DNA of 64,000 nucleotides from Bacteroidales bacterium (GCA_017522105.1 JAFXAA010000027.1:1-64000); one strand, 5' to 3'; numbered from the stretch's first letter, positions 1 to 10,493 are shown. Program-made: numbers and translations. Notes: generated by a model from the sequence alone, not told the origin.

Positions 1-26
1 TTTCTCATTTCTCATTTCTCATTTTT
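1..26. repeat. heptamer array TTTCTCA x3
   Basis: Three perfect tandem copies of TTTCTCA at 1-21, plus a partial one. On the minus strand each copy reads TGAGAAA and so contains a TGA; one of these is the stop codon of the YceD gene. The array may continue beyond the window. Confidence 0.8.
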
Positions 27-539
27 CAACTTCTTCAGCGCTTCCCACCTCGGATCCACCTCGCCGTTCTCCTCCTTCTCCAGTTTCAACTCCTCTTCGC
101 TCTTGATGTAGCTCACTGTCTCTGTGTCGCAATCACCCTCGGCATGCATGTGCTGCATCGGTATCCTCACCGCCACATACTCATACAGCCATTGGGCCAG
201 GTCTATCTCAAAGGCCCCTTCGGGCAGGATGGCCACGTTCTCGTCGTCGCTCACCTCGGTGTCGCTCAACCTGATGTTCAGGCTCTCGCTCCCCTCTATC
301 GGCACCCTCATCTCGCCAAGGCATCGGTCGCACAGCGTCGTCACCTCGCCGCAGAGTGTGAAATTCATCACCATCACCCGCTCCGTTTTCTCCAAAACAG
401 CCTCGATTTCCACCTTCCCGTCGCGTATTTCGTCGTTTTCAAAACGCTCGAAAAACTCTTTTCCAAGCTTGAAACTATAACTGTAACGCCCTGGTTTCAA
501 GCCGCTGAAGCGCACTATGGTGTCATCGTTCCTGCTCAT
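12..539 (-). CDS. YceD/DUF177 family protein
   Basis: A 175-residue member of the YceD (DUF177) family. Homologues are usually encoded directly upstream of rpmF (ribosomal protein L32) and are linked in published work to 23S rRNA accumulation. The diagnostic block is TTLCDRCLGEM near residue 70, followed by an acidic stretch and IDLAQWLYEYVAVRIPM. I chose ATG 539 over the in-frame GTG at 545 because a good promoter (-7 element at 562-569) lies just upstream. The last codons (K-N-E-K-stop) are made of a TGAGAAA heptamer array that runs to the window edge. rpmF would be expected just beyond the left edge; I cannot see it. Confidence 0.88.
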   Translation of the reverse strand: MSRNDDTIVRFSGLKPGRYSYSFKLGKEFFERFENDEIRDGKVEIEAVLEKTERVMVMNFTLCGEVTTLCDRCLGEMRVPIEGSESLNIRLSDTEVSDDENVAILPEGAFEIDLAQWLYEYVAVRIPMQHMHAEGDCDTETVSYIKSEEELKLEKEENGEVDPRWEALKKLKNEK

Positions 540-561
540 TTCCACACTCCTATTGAGTTTG

Positions 562-592
562 CAAAGATACGAACTTTTTTCAAACTGACAAA
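562..592 (-). promoter_or_regulatory. promoter of the YceD gene
   Basis: On the minus strand TTTG (592-589), a 19-bp spacer and TATCTTTG (569-562) match the Bacteroidota -33/-7 consensus exactly. The expected transcription start lies about 15-20 nt before ATG 539. Confidence 0.75.
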
Positions 593-677
593 AAAAAAGT
601 CTGTACGGTCATTTTTTTTCTCTTGGCTGGGATGAAATAGGGTTAAATTATGAAAAAAAATCCTGCCGCTCCGCCAT

Positions 678-765
678 GGAGTCCCTACGGAGCCCCTACG
701 GACCCCCTACGGCCGTTCTTCAGTGGAAAGCCGTCGAAGGGTCGTTGCGGGGCGGTGGTGGCTCC
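678..765. repeat. 11-bp-word modular hairpin A (degenerate)
   Basis: This lies in the gap of about 315 bp between the divergent YceD and LysE genes. The left arm (678-713) contains three CCTACGG words in 11-bp register. The right arm (730-765) is exactly as long and is complementary at 24 of 36 positions without gaps, with several of the remainder G-U compatible; the loop is 714-729. The left arm plus loop is nearly identical, in inverted orientation, to the right arm of the hairpin at 19843-19940. This looks like a decayed copy of the family described under findings. Confidence 0.7.
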
Positions 766-804
766 GCAGCGGGGACATCGGATAGGGGGGTGAATAAAAA
801 ACTT

Positions 805-835
805 TTTGCCACATGTCTTTTTTTTACTATCTTTG
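805..835 (+). promoter_or_regulatory. promoter of the LysE-family gene
   Basis: TTTG (805-808), a 19-bp spacer and TATCTTTG (828-835) form a consensus Bacteroidota promoter. The -33 box is extended to TTTTTGCCA. ATG 855 follows 19 nt downstream. Confidence 0.8.
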
Positions 836-854
836 CATTTACTTTTTTTGCGAA

Positions 855-1619
855 ATGGAACTGCTAATTGGCATATTGTGCGGCATTGCGCTGTCGCTGT
901 TCTTTAGTTTCGGGCCTGCGTTTTTTGGCTTGATTCAGAGCAGTATAGAGCATGGTTTCCGTCGCGCCATGGCATATGCTGTGGGCGTGAGCCTGAGCGA
1001 CGTGCTGGTGGTGGCGCTGATGCTGACAGTGTTCAAAAATGTGGACATGGAGGCCGTGTTGCACAATATCTATGTGGCGCTGATTGGCGGCGCGGGCATA
1101 ATTGCCATGGGTGTATACACGTTCCGCAAAAAGACCAAGCCCGCTTCGGGCAAGCACGGGCACATGAAGTTCAGGAGCACTGAGAACGTGGGTCGCAAAC
1201 AGTTGCTTCTGCACGGCTTCCTGCTCAACATCCTCAACCCCTTCATCTGGGTCTACTGGATTTCGGTCATCACGCTCCTTTCGGGCGAGATGGGGCTCCG
1301 CGGTGCCGAGCGTTACCTTTTCTTCACGGGATTGCTGGGTGCCACGCTGGGTTGCGACCTGCTGAAGTGCCGACTGGCAGCCATGCTCCAGCAGATGATC
1401 ACCGCCAAGGTGCTGAACATCTTTAATATGGTTACGGGTCTGATTATGATAGCATTCGGTGTCTATCTTATCGGGGCTATGGTTGTCTATCAGACCAATC
1501 CCGAAGCAAGGGAGAAGGAACAGGAGGCGATTCCGCAGAAGACCAAGGTGATACAGGATTTGCACAACAAGATGGTCCGCGACTCGGCCAAGCACGCCGA
1601 GACGGCGGATTACAGGTAG
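855..1619 (+). CDS. LysE/RhtB-family exporter
   Basis: Predicted inner-membrane exporter of 254 residues, LysE/RhtB type (amino acid or small metabolite efflux; the substrate cannot be read from sequence). The N terminus MELLIGILCGIALSLFFSFGP has the family's hydrophobic start and the conserved FGP turn. Further hydrophobic segments lie near residues 40-65, 72-92, 130-150, 155-175 and 195-220, separated by a basic loop. The lysine- and glutamate-rich tail is probably cytoplasmic. ATG 855 is preferred to the longer frame from 813 because 813-854 is promoter sequence. The 3' end overlaps the convergent LRR-protein gene by 10 bp. Confidence 0.82.
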   Translation: MELLIGILCGIALSLFFSFGPAFFGLIQSSIEHGFRRAMAYAVGVSLSDVLVVALMLTVFKNVDMEAVLHNIYVALIGGAGIIAMGVYTFRKKTKPASGKHGHMKFRSTENVGRKQLLLHGFLLNILNPFIWVYWISVITLLSGEMGLRGAERYLFFTGLLGATLGCDLLKCRLAAMLQQMITAKVLNIFNMVTGLIMIAFGVYLIGAMVVYQTNPEAREKEQEAIPQKTKVIQDLHNKMVRDSAKHAETADYR

Positions 1620-2665
1620 CAGACTTTCAGCGGGGCGGAGGCTCCGACGCTGACGATGTAGACGCCCTTGGCGGGCAGGGCTACGCTTGTGTCGTTGCCT
1701 GCGGCGGCGATGTGGAGGATGCGCCGTCCGGCGATGTCGCAGACTGTGAGTGGCTGTCCCTGGGCGCCGTTGATGTGGAGGATGCCGCTGCTGACGGTGG
1801 TGGCGATGGCGCTGCGCTGGGCGGTGGCAATGGCAACGGGAGGCTCGGGACACGTGTCTTCGACGATGTTGAGTTGGCTCCAGTGCTGGGCCGCGCTGTA
1901 TGCCGTGGCGCTGTTGCAGGGCACGGCTATCGCGAGGCTTGTGGAGGTGCCCTGGAAGGAGTCGCCGCCCAAGCTCGGCGGCGTGGCTCCGAGGAGGCGC
2001 ACGGTGTCAAGGAGTTGGCAGTCCTTGAAGGCAAAATCGCCGATGAAGTGCAGCCCGGAGGGGAGCACGCATTTGCTGATGTGGCAGTATTCAAGGGCGT
2101 CGTTGGCGATGCCCAGCGTGCTGTCGGCCACTATGAGGGGGGCTGTGCGCGAGCTTTGGACGGCCACGAGGTAGCGCCCCACATAGAGCACAGAGTCTTG
2201 CCAGTGGCTGCCGTTTGTCATGTAGGCCGTCATGCCGAAGCAGCCTGCTGCAAGCTGTGTGATGGTGGTGGGGAGGCTGACGGTGTCCAGCGCCGTACAG
2301 CTGGAAAAGACCATCATGGCGAGGCTCTGCACCCCTTCGGCCAGGAATGCCGACGTCAGCGAGCTGCAGCCCGCAAAGGCGCGCATGCCTATGGTCGTCA
2401 CGCTGCCGGGGATGCTGACCGAGGTGAGGCCCGTGCAGTTGCTGAAGGCCATGCGGTCTATCTCTGTGACGCTGTAGCCCTGTGTCGTGGCGGGTATGAC
2501 GAGGCGTCCGGTGGGTTTCGGCGTGCCTGAAACCACCTTGACGGTGCTGCCAGAAGTGATGGTGTAGTAGAGCGTCTGGCCCGTAGGGGCGGCTTCGCTG
2601 AAATCAAAAGCCCTCGCCACCATGGCGGTGGCGAGGAGCATTGTGATGAGTGTCAGTCTTTTCAT
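1610..2665 (-). CDS. BspA-like leucine-rich-repeat surface protein
   Basis: A 351-residue secreted protein. A signal peptide (MKRLTLITMLLATAMVARA) precedes BspA/LRR_5 repeats; the clearest run is MAFSNCTGLTSVSIPGSVTT followed by RAFAGCSSLTSAFL and VFSSCTALDTVSLP (about residues 70-140), with degenerate copies to about 240. The last 70 residues contain the GRRIL ... LPAKGVYIVSV pattern typical of the C-terminal sorting tail of type IX secretion substrates. A surface-adhesion role is inferred from the family. The gene starts only 7 bp after the mutB stop on the same strand and may be read from the mutB promoter. Confidence 0.82.
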   Translation of the reverse strand: MKRLTLITMLLATAMVARAFDFSEAAPTGQTLYYTITSGSTVKVVSGTPKPTGRLVIPATTQGYSVTEIDRMAFSNCTGLTSVSIPGSVTTIGMRAFAGCSSLTSAFLAEGVQSLAMMVFSSCTALDTVSLPTTITQLAAGCFGMTAYMTNGSHWQDSVLYVGRYLVAVQSSRTAPLIVADSTLGIANDALEYCHISKCVLPSGLHFIGDFAFKDCQLLDTVRLLGATPPSLGGDSFQGTSTSLAIAVPCNSATAYSAAQHWSQLNIVEDTCPEPPVAIATAQRSAIATTVSSGILHINGAQGQPLTVCDIAGRRILHIAAAGNDTSVALPAKGVYIVSVGASAPLKVCYL

Positions 2666-2672
2666 TGTGTTG

Positions 2673-4826
<2,154 letters not shown>

Positions 4827-4868
4827 TATCAGATGTTTATATTGTTATCGTTTATCGTATCTGAAGTG

Positions 4869-4899
4869 CAAATATAATAAATAATATTTATATGGCAAA
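4869..4899 (-). promoter_or_regulatory. mutB promoter
   Basis: On the minus strand TTTG (4899-4896, extended TTTTGCCA), a 19-bp spacer and TATATTTG (4876-4869). It lies in the gap before the PurL-related gene's stop and gives a leader of about 35 nt. Confidence 0.8.
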
Positions 4900-4903
4900 A
4901 TAT

Positions 4904-5698
4904 TTATCTGCTGATGGTTGTGTATTCGGCCACTGGGCCGAAGTCGTAGCCGTCCACCATGAGACGGTTCTTGGTGGTGCGGCCAAGGAAGCAACAGTTG
5001 AGGCGTGCCTCGCCGAGCTTGAGGAGGAAGGTGTCGTCTTGGCTGTCGGCGACGGCCACAAGGTAGCGTCCAGGCTCTTCGCCGAAAAGGAATGCGTCGA
5101 GGCGCACCTCGCGTGGCGAGAGTATGTCGTAGCCTAAGGGTGCGGTGAGGCGCAGCAACGAGCCGAAAAGCCCCCCTTTGCCAATGGAAGTGCCGGCAGT
5201 GGTTAGTCCGCTGTTTTGCAGTGCCGCAAGTATCATTTCAATGTATTGACAGTCTTCGTCGTGCCCGCCGGTAGCCATGGGCTCTTCGACGAGGTGCAGG
5301 CAGCGCCTGGAATACTCGCTGTCGGCGAACTCTGTGCTGACGTTGCCCACCATGTACAGGAGGGTGCCAGTGGAGAAAGCGGGGCTTTCTGTGCCGAATG
5401 TCAAACCCTTGCAAAGGCTATGCCCTATCTCCACACATTCTTTGACTTTGGGCTCCCGGATGCTTTTGTGGTCGGCTTTGCCGCTGTACAGGTACTCGTC
5501 GCGCTCCACTGTGTGGCGCTGGCCGCGCAGCCAGCCATAGAGGCTCTGCTGCTTGCCGTTGCTCTCCCACATGGCCAGCAATGTGGACAATTCCTCGATG
5601 GTAGGTATGCGCCCCACTATGTCGAGCACCTCGTCGTAGGCTTCGTGGCTGATGCCCAAGGCTTCGGCCTGCTCGTAGTCAATCTTCTGCTCCGTCAT
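4904..5698 (-). CDS. AIR-synthase/PurL-related protein
   Basis: A 264-residue protein. Its C-terminal half resembles the AIR-synthase C-terminal domain of the PurM/PurL superfamily: AGTSIGKGGLFGSLLRL (about residue 165) recalls the glycine-rich helix of that fold, followed by DILSPREVRLDAFLFGEEPGRY. It is far shorter than full PurL (over 1000 residues in this phylum) and lacks the ATP-binding and amidotransferase parts, so it is probably not the purine enzyme itself. ATG 5698 is chosen over 5731 because the longer form would overlap the phosphatase gene by 53 bp instead of 20. The 20-bp overlap suggests coupling to that gene. Function unknown. Confidence 0.6.
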   Translation of the reverse strand: MTEQKIDYEQAEALGISHEAYDEVLDIVGRIPTIEELSTLLAMWESNGKQQSLYGWLRGQRHTVERDEYLYSGKADHKSIREPKVKECVEIGHSLCKGLTFGTESPAFSTGTLLYMVGNVSTEFADSEYSRRCLHLVEEPMATGGHDEDCQYIEMILAALQNSGLTTAGTSIGKGGLFGSLLRLTAPLGYDILSPREVRLDAFLFGEEPGRYLVAVADSQDDTFLLKLGEARLNCCFLGRTTKNRLMVDGYDFGPVAEYTTISR

Positions 5699-6143
5699 TG
5701 AGCTTGTCGAAGAGCGCCGTGCATCCGGCATAGATGTCTTTCCATGCTGCTGTGAAGTTGCGTGTGTACCACGGGTCGGCGATGTCGCGTGGGTGGTCTG
5801 TATGGTCGAGCAGCAGTGAGACCTTGCCTTCAGGGTCTCCGCCGAAGATGGCCATGATATTCTTTATGTTTTCGCCGTCCATGCCTATTATCATGTCGTA
5901 CCGGCTGTAGTCGTCGGGGGTGAGCTGTCGCGCCGCATGTCCCGGGCAGCCGATACCGTGCTTGGCCAGTTCTTGCCGAGCCATAGGGTACACGGGGTTG
6001 CCTATCTCATCAGTGCTTGTAGCCGCCGATGCTATTTCAAAATCGGCTTCGCGCTCCGCCGTGCGCACCATTTTCTTCATTATAAACTCTGCCATAGGGC
6101 TTCTGCAAATGTTGCCGTGGCAGACAAAGAGTATTCGTTTCAT
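5679..6143 (-). CDS. low-molecular-weight protein-tyrosine phosphatase
   Basis: A 154-residue phosphatase with the catalytic loop C-H-G-N-I-C-R-S-P at residues 9-17 (C-x5-R-S) and the general-acid loop DPWYT near residue 127. This is the normal architecture and length of the LMW-PTP family, which dephosphorylates tyrosine-phosphorylated proteins, often those of capsule export. ATG 6143 is preferred to the longer frame because it begins four bases after a consensus -7 element, so the mRNA is probably leaderless. The gene overlaps the downstream PurL-related gene by 20 bp. Confidence 0.9.
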   Translation of the reverse strand: MKRILFVCHGNICRSPMAEFIMKKMVRTAEREADFEIASAATSTDEIGNPVYPMARQELAKHGIGCPGHAARQLTPDDYSRYDMIIGMDGENIKNIMAIFGGDPEGKVSLLLDHTDHPRDIADPWYTRNFTAAWKDIYAGCTALFDKLNDGAED

Positions 6144-6147
6144 GGTG

Positions 6148-6179
6148 CAAAGATACGACTTTTTCTTGACATGGCCAAA
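6148..6179 (-). promoter_or_regulatory. promoter of the tyrosine phosphatase gene
   Basis: On the minus strand TTTG (6179-6176), a 20-bp spacer and TATCTTTG (6155-6148). The start codon at 6143 lies within 5 nt of the -7 element, which predicts a leaderless or near-leaderless transcript. Confidence 0.7.
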
Positions 6180-6203
6180 TTTTTTTGCTGTGATGGTGCA
6201 AAA

Positions 6204-6236
6204 ACATAACACCCGCACGTCGGTGCGGGTGTTATG
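6204..6236 (-). terminator. terminator after rplS
   Basis: A perfect inverted repeat (arms 6205-6218 and 6223-6236, core ACCCGCAC, loop GTCG) is followed on the minus strand by a short T run. It lies 35 bp downstream of rplS and closes the translation-gene cluster. Confidence 0.85.
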
Positions 6237-6270
6237 CATATATCCTTGCCGTATCGCCAAAGCGAGCGGA

Positions 6271-6624
6271 CTAACGTCTTTTCTCTTTGATACGGGCTTT
6301 CTTACCGGTGAGGTCGCGCAAGTAGAAGATGCGGGCGCGGCGCACGGCACCGTGCTTGTTGACATCAATCTGCTCGATGAACGGGCTGGCGAAGGGGAAG
6401 ATGCGCTCCACTCCGACGCCGTTGGCGATCTTGCGGACAGTAAAGGTCTCAGTAGCTCCGCTTCCACTGCGCTGCAGGACAACGCCCTGGAAGTTCTGGA
6501 TTCTCTCTTTGTTACCCTCTTTAATCTTATAGTGGACGGTGATGGTGTCGCCAGCTTTGAACTCAGGGAACTCCTTGCGCTCTACAAGGTTCTCCACATA
6601 CTGCATTAATTCAGTTTTTCCCAT
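6271..6624 (-). CDS. rplS: 50S ribosomal protein L19
   Basis: A 117-residue ribosomal protein located at the 30S-50S interface. Family signatures are [32 protein letters not shown] and the arginine-rich RRARIFYLR near the C terminus; the length is as expected. It is the last gene of the thrS-infC-rpmI-rplT-rplS run, 30 bp after rplT, and is followed by a strong terminator. L19 is more often linked to trmD, so its position after rplT is a lineage-specific arrangement. Confidence 0.97.
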   Translation of the reverse strand: MGKTELMQYVENLVERKEFPEFKAGDTITVHYKIKEGNKERIQNFQGVVLQRSGSGATETFTVRKIANGVGVERIFPFASPFIEQIDVNKHGAVRRARIFYLRDLTGKKARIKEKRR

Positions 6625-6654
6625 GACAATTAGATTCTTTTAGTGGTTAAACTC

Positions 6655-7002
6655 TTATTTCTTTACCATCTTGACAACAGCGGTGAAGGCCTCGGGATTG
6701 TTCATGGCGAGGTCGGCAAGCACCTTGCGGTTGAGCTCGATGTTGTTCTTGTGAAGTTCGCCCATAAAGACGGAGTACGAGATACCGTTGATGCGGCAAC
6801 CGGCATTGATACGGTTGATCCACAGCGAGCGGAACTCGCGCTTCTTGTTCTTACGGTCACGGTAAGCGTAGGTCTGACCTTTTTCCCATTTGTTCTTGGC
6901 AACGGTCCACACGTTTTTGCCTCTGCCCCAATAACCTTTGGTGCGGTTGAGGATTTTCTTTCTGCGGGCTCTGGAGGCCACAGCATTTACTGATCTTGGC
7001 AT
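6655..7002 (-). CDS. rplT: 50S ribosomal protein L20
   Basis: A 115-residue early-assembly protein of the 50S subunit. Signatures are the basic N terminus [18 protein letters not shown] and the C-terminal fold [20 protein letters not shown]. It follows rpmI by about 100 bp, an AT-poor gap in which a translational operator would be expected in species where L20 represses the infC operon; I did not resolve such a structure. Length and context are standard. Confidence 0.97.
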   Translation of the reverse strand: MPRSVNAVASRARRKKILNRTKGYWGRGKNVWTVAKNKWEKGQTYAYRDRKNKKREFRSLWINRINAGCRINGISYSVFMGELHKNNIELNRKVLADLAMNNPEAFTAVVKMVKK

Positions 7003-7105
7003 AATTCAATTTGTTTTTCGTTCAGGCGGCAGCGCGGTGCTTTTCGCTTTTTTCTACCGGCTGCTCTTGTCGGCTCTGAGCAATGGTTAATAACTCCTGT
7101 TGTTT

Positions 7106-7300
7106 TTACGCAAGCAGCATGCGTTTCACGCGTGCCTCGTCGTCACGGCTCACAAGGGCGGTGTGGTCGAGGTTGCGCTTCTGCGTCGTCTCCTTCTTGG
7201 TCAGGATGTGACTGTGGTAAGCATGCTTTCTCTTGATCTTGCCGGTGCCGGTGAAGGTGAAACGCTTCTTGGCAGCGGCCTTGGTTTTCATTCTTGGCAT
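7106..7300 (-). CDS. rpmI: 50S ribosomal protein L35
   Basis: A 64-residue, strongly basic ribosomal protein. [14 protein letters not shown] and [17 protein letters not shown] are the family signature. It sits between infC (47 bp upstream) and rplT, the classical IF3-L35-L20 order, so one transcript and coordinated regulation are expected. Confidence 0.97.
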   Translation of the reverse strand: MPRMKTKAAAKKRFTFTGTGKIKRKHAYHSHILTKKETTQKRNLDHTALVSRDDEARVKRMLLA

Positions 7301-7347
7301 TACTTTACTGTTTTTTAAGTTAGACTATATTGATACGGTTCGGATAT

Positions 7348-7920
7348 TCATTGTTTCTTGGGTGCAATGATCATCAGCATCCTCTTCCCCTCCAGGCGCG
7401 GCATCTGCTCCGGCTTGCCGTATTCCAGCAGCGCCTCGGCGAACTTCAGCAGCTGCTGCTCGCCCTGCTCTTTGTACACGATGGAGCGTCCGCGGAAGAA
7501 GACGTCCACCTTCACCTTATTCCCCTCCTTGAGGAAGCGGATGGCGTGGTTGAGCTTGAACTCGAAGTCGTGGTCGTCGGTTTGGGGACTCAGGCGGATC
7601 TCCTTGATGACAATCTTCTGCGAGTTGGCTTTGCGCTCCTTGTCGCGTTTCTTCTGCTCGTAGAGGAACTTCTGGTACTCTATGATCTTGCACACCGGCG
7701 GGTTGGCCGTGGGCGAAATCATCACCAGATCCAGACCTTCGTCGTAGGCGCGGCGCAGGGCCTCCTTGGTGTTCATGATGGTGGGCTCCATGCCTTCGCC
7801 GACCACGCGCACCATCGGCACATCGATGCGCTCGTTGATCAGGTGTTCGGGCTCCTTCTTCATGGGGCCTCGGCCTCTCTGCGGCATGCGCGGCCCGTTG
7901 GGGTTGAATGGTGTTGCTAT
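7348..7920 (-). CDS. infC: translation initiation factor IF-3, probable AUA start
   Basis: IF-3 prevents premature 50S joining and proofreads start codons. The family core is clear: EPEHLINERI, DLVMISPTANPPVCKIIEYQKFLY, IRLSPQTDDHDFEFKLNHA and the C-terminal FRGRSIVYKEQG. The first ATG (7887) gives 179 residues and has no Shine-Dalgarno. In the same frame 33 bp upstream an ATA codon (7920-7918) is preceded by GGAG at a 9-nt distance, giving 190 residues beginning (M)ATPFNPNGPRMPQ. IF-3 genes characteristically use rare start codons (AUU in E. coli) for self-repression, so I prefer the ATA start. The upstream in-frame stop is at 7935-7933. Confidence 0.9.
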   Translation of the reverse strand: MATPFNPNGPRMPQRGRGPMKKEPEHLINERIDVPMVRVVGEGMEPTIMNTKEALRRAYDEGLDLVMISPTANPPVCKIIEYQKFLYEQKKRDKERKANSQKIVIKEIRLSPQTDDHDFEFKLNHAIRFLKEGNKVKVDVFFRGRSIVYKEQGEQQLLKFAEALLEYGKPEQMPRLEGKRMLMIIAPKKQ

Positions 7921-7929
7921 AACTTGGTT

Positions 7930-7933
7930 CTCC
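7930..7933 (-). promoter_or_regulatory. Shine-Dalgarno supporting the ATA start of infC
   Basis: GGAG on the minus strand, 9 nt before the ATA codon at 7920-7918. Strong Shine-Dalgarno motifs are uncommon in this window, which makes it informative for choosing the start. Confidence 0.55.
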
Positions 7934-7942
7934 TATATTAAA

Positions 7943-9877
7943 TTATTTCATTACCTCGGCAATCTCGTCCTCGATTATCTTAGCGAAAGCCTCGGGCTTC
8001 ATGGCCCCGAGGTCGCCAGCGCCCTGGCGGCGCACGCTGACGGTGCCGTCGGCCACTTCCTTCTCGCCCAGTATGAGCATGAAGGGCACCTTGGCCAACT
8101 CGGCGTCGCGTATCTTGCGGCCTATCTTCTCGCTGCGCTCGTCGATGGTTCCGCGCAGGTTCAGCTCTTCGAGGCGGGCCTTCATGGCGCGGGCCTCGTC
8201 GATGTACTTCTCGCTCACGGGCAGTATGATGAACTGGTCGGGCGTGAGCCACAGCGGGAACTTGCCGCCGGTGTGCTCTATCAGCACGGCGCAGAAGCGC
8301 TCCATCGAGCCGAAGGGGGCGCGGTGTATCATTACCGGACGGTGTTTCTGACCGTCGCTGCCTATGTATTCCAGGCCGAAGCGCTCCGGCAGGTTGTAGT
8401 CCACCTGTATGGTGCCCAGCTGCCAGCGGCGTCCGATGGCGTCCTTGACCATGAAGTCCAGCTTGGGCCCGTAGAAGGCGGCCTCGCCCAGCTCCACGCG
8501 GGCCTTCAGGCCTTTCTCCTGGCAGGCTTCCACGATGGCCTGCTCGGCCTTGGCCCAGTTCTCGTCGGTGCCCACATATTTGGTGGTGTTCTGCGGGTCG
8601 CGCAGCGATATCTGAGCCTCGAAGTTGTCGAAACTCAGTGCTTTGAAGATGATTTCTATAATCTCCATCACCTTGATGAACTCGTCCTTCACCTGGTCGG
8701 GACGGCAGAAGATGTGGGCGTCATCCTGAGTAAATGAACGCACGCGCGTGAGGCCGTGCAGCTCGCCGCTCTGCTCGTAGCGGTACACCGTGCCGAACTC
8801 CGCCAGTCTCAGCGGCAGCTCCTTGTAGCTCATCGGCTCGTTCTTGTATATCATGCAGTGGTGCGGGCAGTTCATGGGCTTCAGCAGGTACTCCTCGCCC
8901 TCCTCGGGTGTGGTGATGGGGCGGAAGGAATCCTCGCCGTAGTGGTCCCAGTGGCCGCTGGTCACATAGAGCTGCTTGCCGCCTATGTGGGGCGTCATCA
9001 CCTGCTTGTAGCCGTAGCGCTTCTGTATCTTGCTCAGGAACTCCTGCAGCCTCAGGCGCAGGTCGGTGCCCTTGGGCAGCCATATCGGCAGGCCCTTGCC
9101 CACCATGTCGCTGAACATGAACAGGCCCATCTCTTTGCCAATCTTGCGGTGGTCGCGCTTCTTGGCTTCCTCCAGCATGGCCAGGTACTCATCCAGCTCC
9201 TTCTTCTTGGGGAAGCTGATGGCGTATATGCGCGTCAGCTGCTTGCGGTGCTCGTCGCCGCGCCAGTAGGCGCCGGCCAGGCTCAGCAGCTTCACGGCCT
9301 TGATGGCTCCGAAGTCCACCAGGTGCGGGCCGCGGCAGAGGTCGGTGAACGAGCCGCTCTCGTAGAACGAAATCTCGCCGTCCTGCAGCTCGCCGATGCG
9401 CTCCAGCTTGTACTCGTCGCCCTTCTTGGTGAAGAAGTCCAGCGCCTCGGCCTTGCTCACCTCGCGGCGCGTGATGGCCGTCTTGGCCTGCACCAGCTCC
9501 ATCATCTTCTTCTCTATCTTCGGGAAGTCCTCGCTCGAAATCTGGTAGTCCATGAAGTCGATGTCGTAGTAAAAGCCGTTCTCGATGGCCGGGCCGAAGC
9601 CGAACTTCACGCCCGGGTAGAGCAGCTCGATGGCCGAAGCCAGCAGGTGCGCGCTCGTGTGCCAGAAGGTTTCTTTGCCCTCCTCGTCGTTCCAGGTCAG
9701 CAGCTGCACCGTGGCGTCCTCGTTGATGGGGCGGTAGAGCTCCGTCACTTTGTCGTTCACTTTAGCGGCCAGCACGTTGCGTGCCAAGCCTTCGCTGATG
9801 CCTTTCGCAATCTCCAAAGGTGTCACACCAGCCTCGTGCTGGTGCACCGAACCGTCGGGTAATGTTATGTTTATCAT
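7943..9877 (-). CDS. thrS: threonyl-tRNA synthetase
   Basis: A 644-residue class II synthetase charging tRNA-Thr. Order of domains: TGS (residues 1-60), the editing domain with [10 protein letters not shown] near residue 73, and the catalytic core with [12 protein letters not shown] (zinc-binding Cys) and motif 2 ([20 protein letters not shown]), then the anticodon-binding domain. Full length. infC begins 22 bp downstream. The upstream region has a good -7 element (TATCTTTG, 9921-9914) but no clear -33 box. No threonine-type leader repression hairpin was identified. Confidence 0.97.
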   Translation of the reverse strand: MINITLPDGSVHQHEAGVTPLEIAKGISEGLARNVLAAKVNDKVTELYRPINEDATVQLLTWNDEEGKETFWHTSAHLLASAIELLYPGVKFGFGPAIENGFYYDIDFMDYQISSEDFPKIEKKMMELVQAKTAITRREVSKAEALDFFTKKGDEYKLERIGELQDGEISFYESGSFTDLCRGPHLVDFGAIKAVKLLSLAGAYWRGDEHRKQLTRIYAISFPKKKELDEYLAMLEEAKKRDHRKIGKEMGLFMFSDMVGKGLPIWLPKGTDLRLRLQEFLSKIQKRYGYKQVMTPHIGGKQLYVTSGHWDHYGEDSFRPITTPEEGEEYLLKPMNCPHHCMIYKNEPMSYKELPLRLAEFGTVYRYEQSGELHGLTRVRSFTQDDAHIFCRPDQVKDEFIKVMEIIEIIFKALSFDNFEAQISLRDPQNTTKYVGTDENWAKAEQAIVEACQEKGLKARVELGEAAFYGPKLDFMVKDAIGRRWQLGTIQVDYNLPERFGLEYIGSDGQKHRPVMIHRAPFGSMERFCAVLIEHTGGKFPLWLTPDQFIILPVSEKYIDEARAMKARLEELNLRGTIDERSEKIGRKIRDAELAKVPFMLILGEKEVADGTVSVRRQGAGDLGAMKPEAFAKIIEDEIAEVMK

Positions 9878-9913
9878 TATATTAGTTTCTTTTTTGCCTA
9901 ATCAATTGAACTG

Positions 9914-9921
9914 CAAAGATA
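9914..9921 (-). promoter_or_regulatory. -7 element of the thrS promoter
   Basis: TATCTTTGCAG on the minus strand, 37 nt before the thrS ATG. No TTTG box is present at the expected distance, so only the -7 half is supported. Confidence 0.5.
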
Positions 9922-10108
9922 CACTTTTTTTACATTTTGGAAGAAATTATTTTATTTTCTTGCTTTTTTTTCACCTCTTGGCCGCTTCTTCCGTCACTCT
10001 CCGTCACGCCTGCGTCCACGTTTTTCAACCTCCACCGGGTTTCGTGCTGTTTTATGTTAAAATTAACCAAAATCGCTGCCTTTCCCCACCGAAGCCCCTA
10101 CGGACTTT

Positions 10109-10203
10109 CTACGGCTGTTCTACGGTTGTTCTACGGTTGTTTAACGGTTGTTCTACGGTTTTAACCGTTAAACAACCGTTAAACAACCGTAGAACAGCCG
10201 GTG
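10109..10203. repeat. 11-bp-word modular hairpin B
   Basis: This sits in the 450-bp gap between tRNA-Val and thrS. From outside inward the left arm reads the words CTACGGCTGTT, CTACGGTTGTT, CTACGGTTGTT, TAACGGTTGTT and a half-word at the centre. The right arm is the reverse complement of the same series minus one CTACGGTTGTT word. The centre is ACGGTT-TT-AACCGT-like, with CTACGG on one side and TAACGG on the other. The rest of the gap (9922-10108) holds no gene I can support; 10261-10289 is a separate GCCGGAGCG hairpin. Confidence 0.85.
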
Positions 10204-10306
10204 AAGTGGCGTGGGGCAGAGGCGTTTGCGCACTCCGCGCACGGTGCGGGGGCTGCGGTCGCCGGAGCGCATGTGTGCGCCGCTCCGGCGGATGGGGGCA
10301 AAAAGA

Positions 10307-10331
10307 AAGGCAGCCCTTCGCGGACTGCCTT
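10307..10331 (-). terminator. terminator after tRNA-Val
   Basis: On the minus strand AAGGCAGTCC pairs with GGGCTGCCTT (one wobble) around a GCGA loop, followed by TCTTTTTG. It abuts the encoded CCA of the tRNA. Confidence 0.75.
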
Positions 10332-10408
10332 GGTGATCTGTACAAGATTTGAACTTGTGACCTCTTGCCTGTCAAGCAAGCGCTCTAAACCAACTGAGCT
10401 AACAGATC
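10331..10408 (-). tRNA. tRNA-Val (anticodon GAC)
   Basis: A cloverleaf on the minus strand: acceptor GATCTGT pairing with ACAGATC, D arm TAGCTCAGTTGG, anticodon stem CTTGC/GCAAG enclosing the loop TTGACAG (anticodon GAC, valine), and T arm ACAAG-TTCAAAT-CTTGT. The discriminator A and the CCA end are encoded (CCA at 10333-10331). A consensus promoter lies 35 nt upstream and a hairpin terminator directly follows. Confidence 0.96.
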
Positions 10409-10443
10409 GTTTTTGTGTCGGATTTCGCTCGTGAAATCGGGTG

Positions 10444-10474
10444 CAAAGGTACACACATTTTTCAAACTGGCAAA
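10444..10474 (-). promoter_or_regulatory. tRNA-Val promoter
   Basis: On the minus strand TTTG (10474-10471, extended TTTTGCCA), 19 bp, then TACCTTTG (10451-10444). It lies back to back with the DUF2147 promoter, whose -7 box is at 10494-10501. Confidence 0.8.
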
Positions 10475-10493
10475 ATATTTTTTCATTTTTTTG

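Noticed and set aside
144-635. Long plus-strand frames across the YceD gene and many similar frames elsewhere
   Set aside because: They are antisense or out-of-frame to clear genes and have GC-rich codon usage typical of shadow frames.
10109-10203. Reading the CTACGG arrays as CRISPR repeats
   Set aside because: Words are 11 bp, contiguous, without unique spacers, and arranged as two inverted arms; no cas genes are present.
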